Origin: Aquipuribacter nitratireducens
Lineage (GTDB): Bacteria > Actinomycetota > Actinomycetes > Actinomycetales > JBBAYJ01
Length of the DNA: 64,000 nt
Assembly (NCBI RefSeq): GCF_037860835.1
Contig: NZ_JBBEOG010000001.1
Span: 62,001-126,000, forward strand
Direction: 5' to 3'
Every line of letters starts with the position of its first letter. The first letter of the stretch is position 1. Of this stretch, positions 33,632 to 42,801 are shown one piece after another. The notes below the pieces were generated by a model, which saw only the letters and a program-made list of their open reading frames with translations, did no database searches and had not been told where the DNA came from. The translations under genes were made by a program, and so were the position numbers.

Positions 33632-33942
33632 GCGTCGCGGGTCTGCTGCTCGGCGCGAGCCCGTCGCCGGCGCCCGACGGCGCACCGCCCCCGGAGCTCG
33701 TGACCCCGGGGACGATCGGGTTCGTCGTGACGTTCCTCGTCGCCGTCGCGTTCGTCTTCCTGGTCCGCGACATGGTGCGACGCGTCCGCGGGATCGACGT
33801 CCGTGCCGCGCGGGAGGAGCGCGAGGCGCAGGCCTCCGACGGCGGGTCGGGTACCGAGGGCCCGCACGGCCGACCGGGTGAGCGCGGCACGGGCCGTGAC
33901 GACGCGGACGGCACCGGTGGGGTGCCCGGACCCCGTCGCTAG
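33628..33942 (+). CDS. Small membrane protein coupled to mca
   Basis: This 104-residue protein starts with GTG overlapping the mca stop by 4 bp. It has a single strong membrane segment (about 30-50, TIGFVVTFLVAVAFVFLVRD), then a basic DMVRRVRGIDVRA stretch. A hydrophilic low-complexity tail rich in Gly, Asp and Arg ends it. A small membrane protein follows mca in other actinomycetes too (for example next to Rv1082), so the pairing is conserved. Its function is unknown. Confidence 0.75.
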   Translation: MSVAGLLLGASPSPAPDGAPPPELVTPGTIGFVVTFLVAVAFVFLVRDMVRRVRGIDVRAAREEREAQASDGGSGTEGPHGRPGERGTGRDDADGTGGVPGPRR

Positions 33943-34017
33943 CCCGTCCGGCTGACCTCGTCCGGCGGACCCGGTGACACGCCGTGGCCGCGGCCGCGGG
34001 CGGCCTACGGTCGGGTC

Positions 34018-34173
34018 ATGACCCCGGTCCCCCTCCAGTCCCGCCGCCCCGACGAGGCCGCCGCCGTCCCGGTCGTGCCGGTCGAGCCGGTCGTGCCCGG
34101 CGCCCTCGCGGAGCCGGCCGTCGTCGACCTCGCGCTCCTGGAGCGGGTGCTCTCCGCCGTCGAGCGGCTCTGA
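34018..34173 (+). CDS. Possible small protein upstream of sbcD
   Basis: A 51-codon frame opens with ATG 34018 and ends with TGA 34171. The product is Val/Pro/Glu-rich (VVPVEPVVPG) with a helical amphipathic C-terminus (VVDLALLERVLSAVERL). The third-position GC bias is consistent with coding. I do not recognise it, and it could be a chance frame. An 8-bp hairpin (34180-34187 with 34201-34208) follows its stop. Confidence 0.4.
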   Translation: MTPVPLQSRRPDEAAAVPVVPVEPVVPGALAEPAVVDLALLERVLSAVERL

Positions 34174-34241
34174 CGCCCACCGTCCGGGCGTGACGGCGCG
34201 CCGGACGGGTTGTGTCGCGGGCCCCGCCTAGCGTCGTCGGC

Positions 34242-35594
34242 ATGCGGTTGCTCCACACCTCCGACTGGCACCTCGGGCGGCGTCTGCACGGTGCCGACCT
34301 CACCGAGGCGCACGCGGCGTGGGTCGACCACCTCGTCGAGGTCGTGGTCGGGGAGCACGTCGACGTCGTCGTCGTCGCGGGGGACGTGTTCGACCGGGCC
34401 ATCCCCCCGGTGGCCGCCGTGCGGCTGTGGGACGAGGCGCTGCAGCGGCTGCGTGCGGCCGGGGCCGCCGTCGTCGTGTCGAGCGGCAACCACGACTCCC
34501 CGGCCCGGCTCGGCGCCCACGGTGCCCTGCTCGCCGAGCTCGGGGTCCACGTGCGCTGCGACCCGGCCCGCGTCGCGGAGCCCGTCGTGCTGCACGACAC
34601 CCACGGCCCGGTGGCCTTCTACCCGCTGCCCTACCTCGAGCCCGTCACCGCGACGTCGTCGCTGCCCGACACGGTCCCCGGGCCTGCCCGCAGCCAGGCG
34701 GCGGTGGTGGGCCGCGCCGTCTCGCTCGCCACCGCCCACGCGGCGCAGGTGGGGCACGGCCGCACGGTCCTCCTCGCCCACACGTGGGTAGCCGGGGTCG
34801 GGGGCGAGGACCGTTGCGACAGCGAGCGCGAGATCGGGGTGGAGCCGCCCGTCACCGGCGGGTCCGTGCCGCGGGTGGGCGGGGTCGACCGCGTGCCCAC
34901 GGAGCCGTTCCGCGGCACCACCTACACCGCTCTGGGGCACCTGCACGGGCCGCGCACCCTCGACGAGCACCTCCGCTACAGCGGGTCGCCTGTGGCGTTC
35001 TCCTTCTCCGAGCGGAACCACCGCAAGGGCAGCTGGCTCGTCGACATCGGTCCGGACGGCCTCGAACGGGTGGAGCGGGTCGAGGCCCCGGTCCACCGGG
35101 GACTCGCGCAGCTGCGCGGCACGCTCGAGCAGCTGCTCGGCGACCCCGCCCACGCGGTCGCCGAGCACCGCTGGGTGAAGGCGGTCCTCACCGACCCCGC
35201 CCGCCCCGCCGAGGCGATGCGCCGGCTGCAGGACCGGTTTCCGCACGCGCTCGCCCTCGAGTGGGAGCCGGAGGGCCGGGCCCCGGAGCTGCCGTACGCG
35301 GTGCGGCTCGCCGCCGCCCGCACCGACACCGAGGTCGCGACCGGCTTCGTCGAGCACGTGCGTGGCACACCCGCCACCGCGGCCGAGGCGACGGTGCTCG
35401 ACGCGGCCTTCCGGGCCGTACGAGCGGCCGCGACGGGGGAGCCGGTGGCCGCGTCCGCCGCCCCCGCCGCCGACGAGCTCGCTGCCCTGGACGACGTCGA
35501 CGGGCTCGACGGGCTCGACGGGCTCGACGCGGACCTGCTCGCAGGTGCGACCGACGTCCCACCGCCTCCGGCGCGGGGCGAGGGCGCGGCCTGA
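34242..35594 (+). CDS. sbcD: SbcD-type exonuclease subunit (Mre11 family)
   Basis: SbcD is the Mn-dependent nuclease of the SbcCD complex, which cuts hairpins and processes double-strand breaks. The 450-residue protein has the calcineurin-like phosphoesterase motifs HTSDWHLGRRLHG, VVAGDVFDRAIPP, VVSSGNHDSPARL, LLAHTWVAG and ALGHLHGP. A C-terminal region of about 160 residues ends in an unusual run of repeated GLD units before the stop. ATG 34242 starts MRLLHTSDWHL. The stop overlaps the sbcC start (TGATG). Confidence 0.94.
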   Translation: MRLLHTSDWHLGRRLHGADLTEAHAAWVDHLVEVVVGEHVDVVVVAGDVFDRAIPPVAAVRLWDEALQRLRAAGAAVVVSSGNHDSPARLGAHGALLAELGVHVRCDPARVAEPVVLHDTHGPVAFYPLPYLEPVTATSSLPDTVPGPARSQAAVVGRAVSLATAHAAQVGHGRTVLLAHTWVAGVGGEDRCDSEREIGVEPPVTGGSVPRVGGVDRVPTEPFRGTTYTALGHLHGPRTLDEHLRYSGSPVAFSFSERNHRKGSWLVDIGPDGLERVERVEAPVHRGLAQLRGTLEQLLGDPAHAVAEHRWVKAVLTDPARPAEAMRRLQDRFPHALALEWEPEGRAPELPYAVRLAAARTDTEVATGFVEHVRGTPATAAEATVLDAAFRAVRAAATGEPVAASAAPAADELAALDDVDGLDGLDGLDADLLAGATDVPPPPARGEGAA

Positions 35595-38500
35595 TGCGCC
35601 CGCACCGGCTCCGCGTCACGGCGTTCGGGCCGTTCCCCGGGAGGGTCGAGGTCGACCTCGACGAGCTGTCGTCCGGCGGGCCGTTCCTGCTCCACGGCCC
35701 CACGGGGGCCGGCAAGACGAGCCTGCTCGACGCCATCGGGTTCGCCCTCTTCGGTCGGGTACCGGGCGCCCGCGGCCAGAAGCAGCTGCGCAGCCACCAC
35801 GCCGCCCCGGAGCAGCGCACGGAGGTCGAGCTCTGGGCGAGCCTCGGCGACCGTGCCGTCCACATCACGCGCACCCCGGACCAGGAGCGACCCAAGACTC
35901 GTGGCAGCGGCACCACGAAGGACCGCGCGAGCGTCGCTGTCGAGGTCGCCCGCGACCTCGCCGGGCTCGAGCGCGGCGACCTCGTCGCGAGGTGGACGGG
36001 CGTCCAGGAGGCCAACGACGAGCTCCAGCAGCTCGTCGGCATGTCGCACGAGCAGTTCTTCCAGGTCGTCGTCCTCCCGCAGGGCCAGTTCGCCCAGTTC
36101 CTGCGCGCCACCGACGACGACCGCGCGGCGGTCCTCCGGCGGCTCTTCGACACCGCCCGCTTCGGCGCCGTCGAGCAGCGGCTGAAGGAGCGGGCCCGGA
36201 CGCTCGAGCAGCGGTGCGCCGACGCCGCGCGGGCGTGCGAGGTCGCCGCCGCCCACGTGAGCGCGCACGCCGGTCTGTCGGACGAGGGCCCGCCGGACGC
36301 CGACCGGTCCGGGTGGGGGCTCGACCTGCTCGCTGCCGCCGGCCGGCTGGAGGCCGCCGCGGACGCCGCCGCGTCGTCGGCAGCGGCGAAGGAGGCGACA
36401 GCCCGCGCCGCCCTGGAGCTCGCCCGCGAGGCCGCCGACCTCCTGGACGCGCGCCACGCCGCCTCGTCCGCGCTCGCCGCCCTCGAGGCGGACGGCGACC
36501 AGGCCGAGGCGGACCGGCTCGCCCTCGCCGCCGCCGACCGCGCAGCCCCGGTGGCCGGGCTCCACGCGGCGGCCGTCGCCGCCACGACCGCCGTCGCCGA
36601 ACGGCGTGCCCTCGCTCAGGAGGCCATCGAGGTCGTGCGCGGGACCGGCGCGGGCGACGGGTCACCCGCGTGGGTGCTCCCGACCGAGATCGACGGCGAG
36701 GCCTGGCAGGCGCTCGTCGACGAGGTCGCCGAGCGCGTGCGTACAGCCGTGGCGGGCGCCGAACGGCTGGCCGGGCTCGGTGCCGACCTCGAGCGCCTCA
36801 CGCACCTCGTCGCCGGCAGGGGAGCCAGGGACGGTGCCGTCGCGGCCGCCCGCCGTGACGCCGACCACCGCCGGCGCGCACTCGAGGGGCTGCCCGCCCG
36901 GGTCCGCGCCGTCCAGCGCGAGCGCGAGACGGCCGTGCAGCTGGCGGCCGGCGCGAGCCAGGCGGAGGTCGAGGCCGCGCGCTACGCGAGGGCCGACCGC
37001 CTGCTCGACGAGCTCCTCGAGCAGGTCGGTGCGGTCGCCGACGCGGAGCGTGCCGAGCTCGACGCCAGGGCCGCCGCCCGCGCGGCCGAGAGCAGGTACG
37101 ACGCCGTCCGGGAGGGCCGGCTGCGCGGCATGGCGGCGGAGCTCGCCACCTCCCTCACCGCGGGCGAGCCGTGCGCTGTGTGCGGTGCCACCGAGCACCC
37201 CGCGCCCGCGCGACCCGGCCCCGAACCGGTCGACGCCGGCACCGAACGCGTCGCCCGTGCGGCCGCCGACGACGCCCGCGCCGTCGCCGACCGCGTCACC
37301 GGACAGCTCGCGGACGCGCGCAGCTCCGCGGAGCGGACCCGTGCCGCGCTCGCCGAGGCGCTCGCGCCCGACGGGGAGGACGACGCCGTCCCGGCGCTCA
37401 CCGACCTCGTCGCACCCGAGGGCGCCACCGGGCTCGACGCCCTGCGGGCCGAGGTGGCGCGGCGCAGCACGGCCGCCCTCGCACGGGGCGAGGAGTGCCG
37501 GGCCGCGCAGGTGCTCGTCGCGCACTGCGGCGAGCGGCTGGCCGCGCTCGATGCAGAGGAGGGCGAGCTCCGCGAGGGTCACGAGGCCGCGCGCCACGCA
37601 GAGCAGCACGCGGTCCACGAGGCGGCGACCGCCGAGAGCGAGGCCTCCCGGTTGGCCGCCGGGCTGGCCACCGACCTGGGTGTCGACGGAGTGCCGGCCG
37701 AGGGGTCCGGGGCCCCGGTCGAGGCGGAGACGCTCGTGCGCGTCGGGGAGGCCCTCGAGGAGGCACGGACCTCGGCGGCGGACGAGGAGGGGCGCGCCGA
37801 CTCTGCGCTCACCGCCCTCCACGACCTCGCGTCCGCCGCCGGTCGCGAGCGCGCGGCGCGGGCGCACGCTCGCACCGCCGCCCACGACCACGGCTGGGAG
37901 GAGCCGGCCGAGGCGGCCGCCGCCGCCCGGCCCGCACCCTGGTGCGACACCACCCGGGCCCGGCTCGAGGACCGGGACCGGCGGTGCGCCGAGGAGCGTC
38001 GCCGCCTCACGGACGCCGACGCCCGGCTGACCGACCTCCTCGGACCCGAGGTGTTCGACGCAGCGGACGCCGCCGACGGCGGCGACGGGCCGGGCGAGGT
38101 CCTCGCAGCGGCCCGCTCGTGCGCGTCCGAGGTCCCCGTGCACGAGGCGGCGCTCGTCGCGGCCGGCAGGGCGCGCCGCGAGGCGGACTCGGCCGACGCC
38201 CGGGCCGCCGACCGGCACGCGGCGCTGCGCGTGTCCGTCCCGCGCCTCGTCGAGGCCGAGCGCGCCGTCGGGCCGCTGCGCGAGACCGCTCGCGAGGCGC
38301 GGCGTCTCGCCGACCTGTGCAGCGGCAGCAACGACAAGGGCATCCCCTTGTCCACGTACGTCCTCGCCGCGCACCTCGAGCACGTCGTGTCCGCCGCCAA
38401 CGTCCGCCTCGGGCGGATGAGCGACGGTCGCTACGCGCTCGAGCACGTCGACGAGGGCGAGGATCGGCGGCGTCGGGCGGGACTCGGTCTCGCCGTCCTC

Positions 38501-38842
38501 GACGGCTGGACCGGCACGCGGCGCCCCGCCGGGACCCTGTCCGGCGGGGAGACGTTCCTCGCGAGCCTCGCCCTCGCCCTCGGGCTGTCCGACGTCGTCA
38601 CGGCCGAGGCGGGCGGCACCCGGGTCGATGCCCTGTTCGTCGACGAGGGCTTCGGCACCCTCGACCCCGAGGCCCTCGACCGTGCGATGGACGTCCTCGA
38701 CGGGCTGCGGGAGCACGGTCGCGTCGTCGGCATCGTGAGCCACGTCGACGAGCTGCGTCGCCGGCTGCCCACGCAGCTCCACGTGCACCGCGGGCGGGAC
38801 GGCTCCTCCGTCGAGGTGCTGACGGCCGCGCTGCCCGGTTGA
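35594..38842 (+). CDS. sbcC: SbcC-type SMC-like ATPase subunit (Rad50 family)
   Basis: SbcC dimerises through a zinc hook and controls the SbcD nuclease with ATP. The 1082-residue protein has an N-terminal head with Walker A GPTGAGKTSLLDAIGFALFG (key GPTGAGKT), then long coiled coils of about 180-900. The hook motif CAVC lies near residue 528, in AGEPCAVCGATEHP. The C-terminal head has signature GTLSGGETFLASLALALGLS and Walker B ALFVDEGFGTLDPE. The composition is extremely Ala/Arg/Glu-rich. It overlaps sbcD by one base. A hairpin spans its stop codon. Confidence 0.95.
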   Translation: MRPHRLRVTAFGPFPGRVEVDLDELSSGGPFLLHGPTGAGKTSLLDAIGFALFGRVPGARGQKQLRSHHAAPEQRTEVELWASLGDRAVHITRTPDQERPKTRGSGTTKDRASVAVEVARDLAGLERGDLVARWTGVQEANDELQQLVGMSHEQFFQVVVLPQGQFAQFLRATDDDRAAVLRRLFDTARFGAVEQRLKERARTLEQRCADAARACEVAAAHVSAHAGLSDEGPPDADRSGWGLDLLAAAGRLEAAADAAASSAAAKEATARAALELAREAADLLDARHAASSALAALEADGDQAEADRLALAAADRAAPVAGLHAAAVAATTAVAERRALAQEAIEVVRGTGAGDGSPAWVLPTEIDGEAWQALVDEVAERVRTAVAGAERLAGLGADLERLTHLVAGRGARDGAVAAARRDADHRRRALEGLPARVRAVQRERETAVQLAAGASQAEVEAARYARADRLLDELLEQVGAVADAERAELDARAAARAAESRYDAVREGRLRGMAAELATSLTAGEPCAVCGATEHPAPARPGPEPVDAGTERVARAAADDARAVADRVTGQLADARSSAERTRAALAEALAPDGEDDAVPALTDLVAPEGATGLDALRAEVARRSTAALARGEECRAAQVLVAHCGERLAALDAEEGELREGHEAARHAEQHAVHEAATAESEASRLAAGLATDLGVDGVPAEGSGAPVEAETLVRVGEALEEARTSAADEEGRADSALTALHDLASAAGRERAARAHARTAAHDHGWEEPAEAAAAARPAPWCDTTRARLEDRDRRCAEERRRLTDADARLTDLLGPEVFDAADAADGGDGPGEVLAAARSCASEVPVHEAALVAAGRARREADSADARAADRHAALRVSVPRLVEAERAVGPLRETAREARRLADLCSGSNDKGIPLSTYVLAAHLEHVVSAANVRLGRMSDGRYALEHVDEGEDRRRRAGLGLAVLDGWTGTRRPAGTLSGGETFLASLALALGLSDVVTAEAGGTRVDALFVDEGFGTLDPEALDRAMDVLDGLREHGRVVGIVSHVDELRRRLPTQLHVHRGRDGSSVEVLTAALPG

Positions 38843-38858
38843 CGGGTGGAACCCGTCA
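38840..38858 (+). terminator. Short hairpin at the sbcC stop
   Basis: TGACGGGT (38840-38847) pairs with ACCCGTCA (38851-38858) around GGA. The left arm contains the last bases of the sbcC stop codon. Confidence 0.5.
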
Positions 38859-38913
38859 CGATCAGGCGTGTTCCGCTGACAGCCCGTCACCTCCGCTGAC
38901 ACGATGTGTCGCC

Positions 38914-39747
38914 ATGCGAGCCGCTGTCGTCGACGCCTTCACCGACCGGGCGTTCGCCGGCAACCCTGCCGCCGTCGTGTGGCTCGACCCCGAGGCCCCC
39001 ACGCCGGCGCTGGGCTGGATGCAGCGGGTCGCCTCGGAGTTCGGTCTGTCGGAGACGGCCTTCGTCAGCCCGCTCGGTCCGGGTCAGTACCGGCTCCGGT
39101 GGTTCACCCCCACGGTCGAGGTCGAGCTGTGCGGGCACGCGACGCTCGCCACCGCCCACTGGCTGCTCGAGCAGGGCCTCGAGACCGGCCCCATGACGTT
39201 CCGCACCATGTCGGGACGACTCAGCGCCGACGGGTCCCCCGGCGACGTCCGCATCGGGCTCCCGCTCGTCCCGGTCGGGGACCGCCGCGCCCCCGACGGT
39301 TTCGAGCAGGCGATGGGCTTCCTCAGCTACGAGCTCGTCGGCTTCACCGACCAGTCCGAGGCGCTGCAGCGCAACGCCCTCGTCCTCGTCGACGCCGTCG
39401 ACCTCCGTGACATGCAGCTCAACCTCCGCAAGCTCGCGCAGCTGCCGCTCGGCGGGGTCATCGCCACCGCCGCTGCCGACGACGTGAACGCCGCCAAGGG
39501 CGTCGACGTCCTCAGCCGCTACTTCGCCCCGGCCCTCGGGATCGACGAGGACCCGGTCACCGGGTCCGCGCACTGCACGCTCGCCGACTACTGGTGCGGC
39601 GAGCTCGGCCGGCGCAGCTTCCGTGCGGCGCAGGTGTCGGAGCGCGGTGGGCTGCTCGACGTCGAGCTCGACGACAGCCGCGACGAGCCCCTCGTGCTGC
39701 TGCGCGGCGGGGCCGTCACGACGATGGAGGTCACCCTCAGGGTGTGA
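38914..39747 (+). CDS. PhzF-family isomerase/epimerase-like protein
   Basis: This 277-residue protein has the diaminopimelate-epimerase-like fold of the PhzF family. Motifs are DAFTDRAFAGNPAAVVWL, SETAFV (with the catalytic Glu position), VELCGHATLATAHWLLE and IDEDPVTGSAHCTLADYW. PhzF proper isomerises a phenazine precursor, but no phenazine genes are present. Most such proteins have unknown substrates. ATG 38914 is clear. Its end overlaps the convergent phosphatase gene by 11 bp. Confidence 0.88.
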   Translation: MRAAVVDAFTDRAFAGNPAAVVWLDPEAPTPALGWMQRVASEFGLSETAFVSPLGPGQYRLRWFTPTVEVELCGHATLATAHWLLEQGLETGPMTFRTMSGRLSADGSPGDVRIGLPLVPVGDRRAPDGFEQAMGFLSYELVGFTDQSEALQRNALVLVDAVDLRDMQLNLRKLAQLPLGGVIATAAADDVNAAKGVDVLSRYFAPALGIDEDPVTGSAHCTLADYWCGELGRRSFRAAQVSERGGLLDVELDDSRDEPLVLLRGGAVTTMEVTLRV

Positions 39748-41869
39748 CGGTCACGGCGTGACCCTGCCGTCGTGGGCCGCCCGTCGCGACCTCGAACCAG
39801 ACCCGCAGCCCGCTCGTCGTGCGCTGGCTGCCCCAGGCGTCCGCCACGTCGGCCACGATGCCCAGCCCCCGGCCCCGGGTGGCGCCCACAGGAAGGTCGT
39901 GCGGCCTCGCCTCGCCGTGCGCGCCCCGGTCGCTGACCGTCACGAGCACCCGCTCGCCGCCGCATCGCACCGCCACCTCGGCGGTCGACCTCGCGTGGAC
40001 GACGGCGTTGGTCACGACCTCCGACAGGGCGACCTCGAGGTCGCCGACGCGGTTCGTCACTCCCCACGCCGCGAGCTGGTCCGCGAGCCACCGTCGTCCC
40101 TCCCGCGCCGCCGACGGCTCCGCCGGCAGCACCGTGCGGGCCGTCCGGACCCGCCCGGCGGTGCGGGCGGCCGCGAGCAGGGCGACGTCGTCGGACGTCT
40201 CGGGGCCGTAGCGCTGCAGCAGCGCCCCGCACAGGACGAGGGGGTCGGCGTCGCCGTGGCGGGCCACCTCGTCCAGCAGCAGGTCGAGCGAGTCGGTGAG
40301 CGACTGGTCGCGGCGTTCGACGAGCCCGTCGGTCAGGAGCAGGAGGAGGTCGTCGACGGCGAGCTCGAAGTCCATCGCCTCCCGGTCGCCGGCGATGCCG
40401 AGGGGCGGCCCCACCGGCAGCTCGAGCAGCCGCGGAGGCGGCAGCACTCCCTCGACCGGGGCGGGCCGCAGCACCGGCGGCAGGTGGCCCGCGCTCGCCG
40501 CGCACGCCCGGCCCGTCGCCGGGTCGAGCAGCACGTAGCAGACGGTGACGAAGTGCCCGGAGCCCAGGGCGTCGCTGGAGGACGCCATCCGCTCGAACAG
40601 GTCGCTGCAGGTCCCCAGCACGTGACCCGGGGAGGGGTCCCGCAGCGCGACGGCCCGGATCGCGGAGCGGACCTGACCCATGACCGAGCTCGCGAGGACC
40701 CCCTGTCCCATGGCGTCGCCGAGGACGAGCGCGACCTGGCCGTCGGCGACGTCGAACGCGTCGTAGAAGTCGCCGCCGACGGTCGCGCGGGCCGCACCCG
40801 GTTCGTGGCGGACCGCGACCAGCAGGTGGTCGTGCTGCGGCAGGTTGTCCGGCAGGAGGCTGCGCTGCAGCAGCTGCGCCGCGCTCCGTTCCTCCTCCAG
40901 GACGTGCGCGCGCCGCAGGGCACGGGCCAGCAGCCCCGCGCAGCTGTCGAGCAGCCGCAGACCGGTCGGGTCCGGTGCGGCGTCGGCGTAGCCGAAGGCG
41001 AACCAGCCGTCGCGGACGGGTCGGCGGCCGAGCTCGGCCTCGTCGCCGTCCAGGCGGACGGGAAACACCGCGACCTCCCCGACCTGCCGGTCCACCGCGT
41101 CCGCGGCCGGACCCAGCCAGCGCAGCAGCTCCTCGCCGGGGCGCAGGGAGGAGCGGGTGCCGGGCTGCTCGCCGCCCGCGACCGCGAGGTCCCACCGGGT
41201 CCCCCCGGACCCCGCGGAGCGGCTCCCCGACCGGCTCGGCGACCGTCCCGGCAGGGAGCGCCACAACGGCGGCAGGCGTTCCGTGGCCGGGTCCGCGAGG
41301 TCGGCGGCCGTGAACCGGACCGTCACCCAGCCGTCGCGTCCGGGGTCGCGCAGCGCGAGACGCACGAGGTCCGCCCCGAGGTCGGCGACCGCATGGTGGA
41401 GGGCGGCGCGGACGACGTCGTCGACCGTCACGGCCTCGGTGAGGCGGGCGGCCAGCCGCGTCACCACGTCGGCGCCGCCCGGCCCCGCCGCGGGCGCGGA
41501 CCCGACGAGCAGCAGGCCCGCGAGCCCACCGGCGGAGTCGAGCACCGGCGAGCACCCACCGGCGAGGGGTGGCGTGATCTCGCCCGCGACCTGGTCCCGC
41601 CAGACCCGGTGCACGGCGTCGCCGACCCCCGGCACCTGCCACACCCCGGCGAGCACCTCGTCGGCCCGGCGGCCCGCCCCGTCGGCGCGGCCGACCAGGG
41701 CCGCGAAGGCGGCGTTGCCGAGCACGAGGTGGTCGGGTCCGTGGAGGTAGGCCATGGGGGCCGACGAGACGAGCACCGTGCGGACGACGGCACGGACGGC
41801 GGCATCCCCCGCGTGGCGGCCCAGCGGCGCCGCGAGGTGCGTCGGCAGGTCGTCGGCCACGGGCGCCAC
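39737..41869 (-). CDS. SpoIIE-type PP2C phosphatase with PAS/GAF-like sensors and HATPase_c domain
   Basis: This is a signalling protein of about 710 residues. The N-terminal 110 residues look PAS-like (MAYLHGPDHLVLGNAAFAAL). A GAF-like region (about 135-310) follows. Then comes the SpoIIE phosphatase (about 340-565) with ATVGGDFYDAFDV, LVLGDAMGQGVLAS, HLPPVLR and LLLTDGLVERRD. A C-terminal HATPase_c anti-sigma-kinase-type domain (about 590-705) shows EVALSEVVTNAVVHA and GRGLGIVADVADAWG. Such fusions both phosphorylate and dephosphorylate anti-sigma antagonists. GTG 41869 is the likely start, with GTG 41860 also possible. It diverges from the secreted acidic protein gene. Confidence 0.85.
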   Translation of the reverse strand: MAPVADDLPTHLAAPLGRHAGDAAVRAVVRTVLVSSAPMAYLHGPDHLVLGNAAFAALVGRADGAGRRADEVLAGVWQVPGVGDAVHRVWRDQVAGEITPPLAGGCSPVLDSAGGLAGLLLVGSAPAAGPGGADVVTRLAARLTEAVTVDDVVRAALHHAVADLGADLVRLALRDPGRDGWVTVRFTAADLADPATERLPPLWRSLPGRSPSRSGSRSAGSGGTRWDLAVAGGEQPGTRSSLRPGEELLRWLGPAADAVDRQVGEVAVFPVRLDGDEAELGRRPVRDGWFAFGYADAAPDPTGLRLLDSCAGLLARALRRAHVLEEERSAAQLLQRSLLPDNLPQHDHLLVAVRHEPGAARATVGGDFYDAFDVADGQVALVLGDAMGQGVLASSVMGQVRSAIRAVALRDPSPGHVLGTCSDLFERMASSSDALGSGHFVTVCYVLLDPATGRACAASAGHLPPVLRPAPVEGVLPPPRLLELPVGPPLGIAGDREAMDFELAVDDLLLLLTDGLVERRDQSLTDSLDLLLDEVARHGDADPLVLCGALLQRYGPETSDDVALLAAARTAGRVRTARTVLPAEPSAAREGRRWLADQLAAWGVTNRVGDLEVALSEVVTNAVVHARSTAEVAVRCGGERVLVTVSDRGAHGEARPHDLPVGATRGRGLGIVADVADAWGSQRTTSGLRVWFEVATGGPRRQGHAVTVTP

Positions 41870-41897
41870 TGTGCCGGAGCGGGGCCCGTGTCGCGCG

Positions 41898-41935
41898 CAC
41901 AGCCCCGCCCGGCGTCCCGCACAGCGTCCTGACAG
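41898..41935. promoter_or_regulatory. 11-bp-phased CACAG boxes upstream of the secreted acidic protein
   Basis: CACAG occurs at 41898 and 41920, and GACAG at 41931, so the spacing is 22 and 11 bp. The same motif and phase occur before the response regulator gene at 42802-42850. The site lies in the divergent region shared with the SpoIIE-type gene. It is a candidate binding site for that response regulator. Confidence 0.5.
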
Positions 41936-41998
41936 CAACCCGGCGGAGGGTCGTCGGTACACGCGGGAGACACCCGCGCAGAAGGACGGAGGCACACC

Positions 41999-42718
41999 GT
42001 GACCCGACGCAGGACCCTCGCCGCCGTGGGGCTCGCCGGCGCCACGGCTGTCGTCGTCGGCGCGGCCGCCCTCACGGGCGCCGCTGCCGCGACGACCGAC
42101 GACACCACGACGGGAACCGTCGTCGACCGCGTCCAGGCGCGCGTCGAGCGCATCGCCGAGGCGCTCGGCGGGCTCGTCGACGACGGGACCATCACCGAGG
42201 ACCAGGCCGACACCGTCGCCGAGACGCTCGCGGAGTCCGACGCCCTGCGCGGCCCGGGCGGTCACGGGGGCCACGGCGGACCCGGTGGCCACGGCGGGCG
42301 GCTGCTCGTCCTCGACGCCGCCGCCGAGACCCTCGGCATGAGCGCCGAGGAGCTGCGCACCGCGCTCCAGGAGGACGGCGCGACCCTCGCCTCGGTCGCC
42401 GAGGCGCAGGGCGTCGACCGGGACGCCCTCGTCGACGCCCTCGTCGAGGCCGCGCAGACCCACCTCGACGAGGAGGTGGCCGAGGGCGACCTCACGCAGG
42501 AGCAGGCCGACGAGCTCGGCGCGGACCTGGAGACCCGCGTCGCGGACCTCGTCGACGACGAGCTGCCGGCTCGCGGTGTCGGCGCTGGTCGGGGCTGGCA
42601 CCACGGCCCCCGCGGCGGGATGACGGACGACGGCACGGACGACGGCACGGACGACGGCACGGACGACGGCACGACGACGCCGTCCCCGTCCGCGTCGACC
42701 GCGGCCCTCGACGTCTGA
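41999..42718 (+). CDS. Secreted acidic low-complexity protein
   Basis: I do not recognise this 239-residue protein. It has a signal peptide (about 1-31, ending GAAAA) and two helical modules. The first is VQARVERIAEALGGLVDDGTITEDQADTVAETL (key part LVDDGTITEDQADTVAE). The second is a related LVEAAQTHLDEEVAEGDLTQEQADEL. Between them lie a GHGGHGGPGGHGG stretch and a repeat-like AAAETLGMSAEELRTALQ. The tail has four DDGT tetrapeptide repeats before a Thr/Ser/Pro end. The His-rich loop and acidic runs could bind metal. It sits beside a two-component system and shares its upstream motif. Confidence 0.75.
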   Translation: MTRRRTLAAVGLAGATAVVVGAAALTGAAAATTDDTTTGTVVDRVQARVERIAEALGGLVDDGTITEDQADTVAETLAESDALRGPGGHGGHGGPGGHGGRLLVLDAAAETLGMSAEELRTALQEDGATLASVAEAQGVDRDALVDALVEAAQTHLDEEVAEGDLTQEQADELGADLETRVADLVDDELPARGVGAGRGWHHGPRGGMTDDGTDDGTDDGTDDGTTTPSPSASTAALDV

Positions 42719-42737
42719 CGAGCCGCTGGGACACGGC

Positions 42738-42780
42738 CGGCTGCGCCGCCGGTCGCTGATGGCGACCGGCGGCGCAGCCG
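42738..42780 (+). terminator. Perfect 19-bp hairpin after the secreted acidic protein
   Basis: The arm at 42738-42756 is the exact complement of 42762-42780, with a 5-nt TGATG loop. It separates the secreted protein gene from the two-component operon, which must therefore have its own promoter. Confidence 0.8.
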
Positions 42781-42801
42781 CGTCCACGACCTGGCCGGTG
42801 C

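Noticed and set aside
38914-39747. Phenazine biosynthesis
   Set aside because: PhzF-like proteins are widespread with unrelated roles and no other phenazine gene is present.
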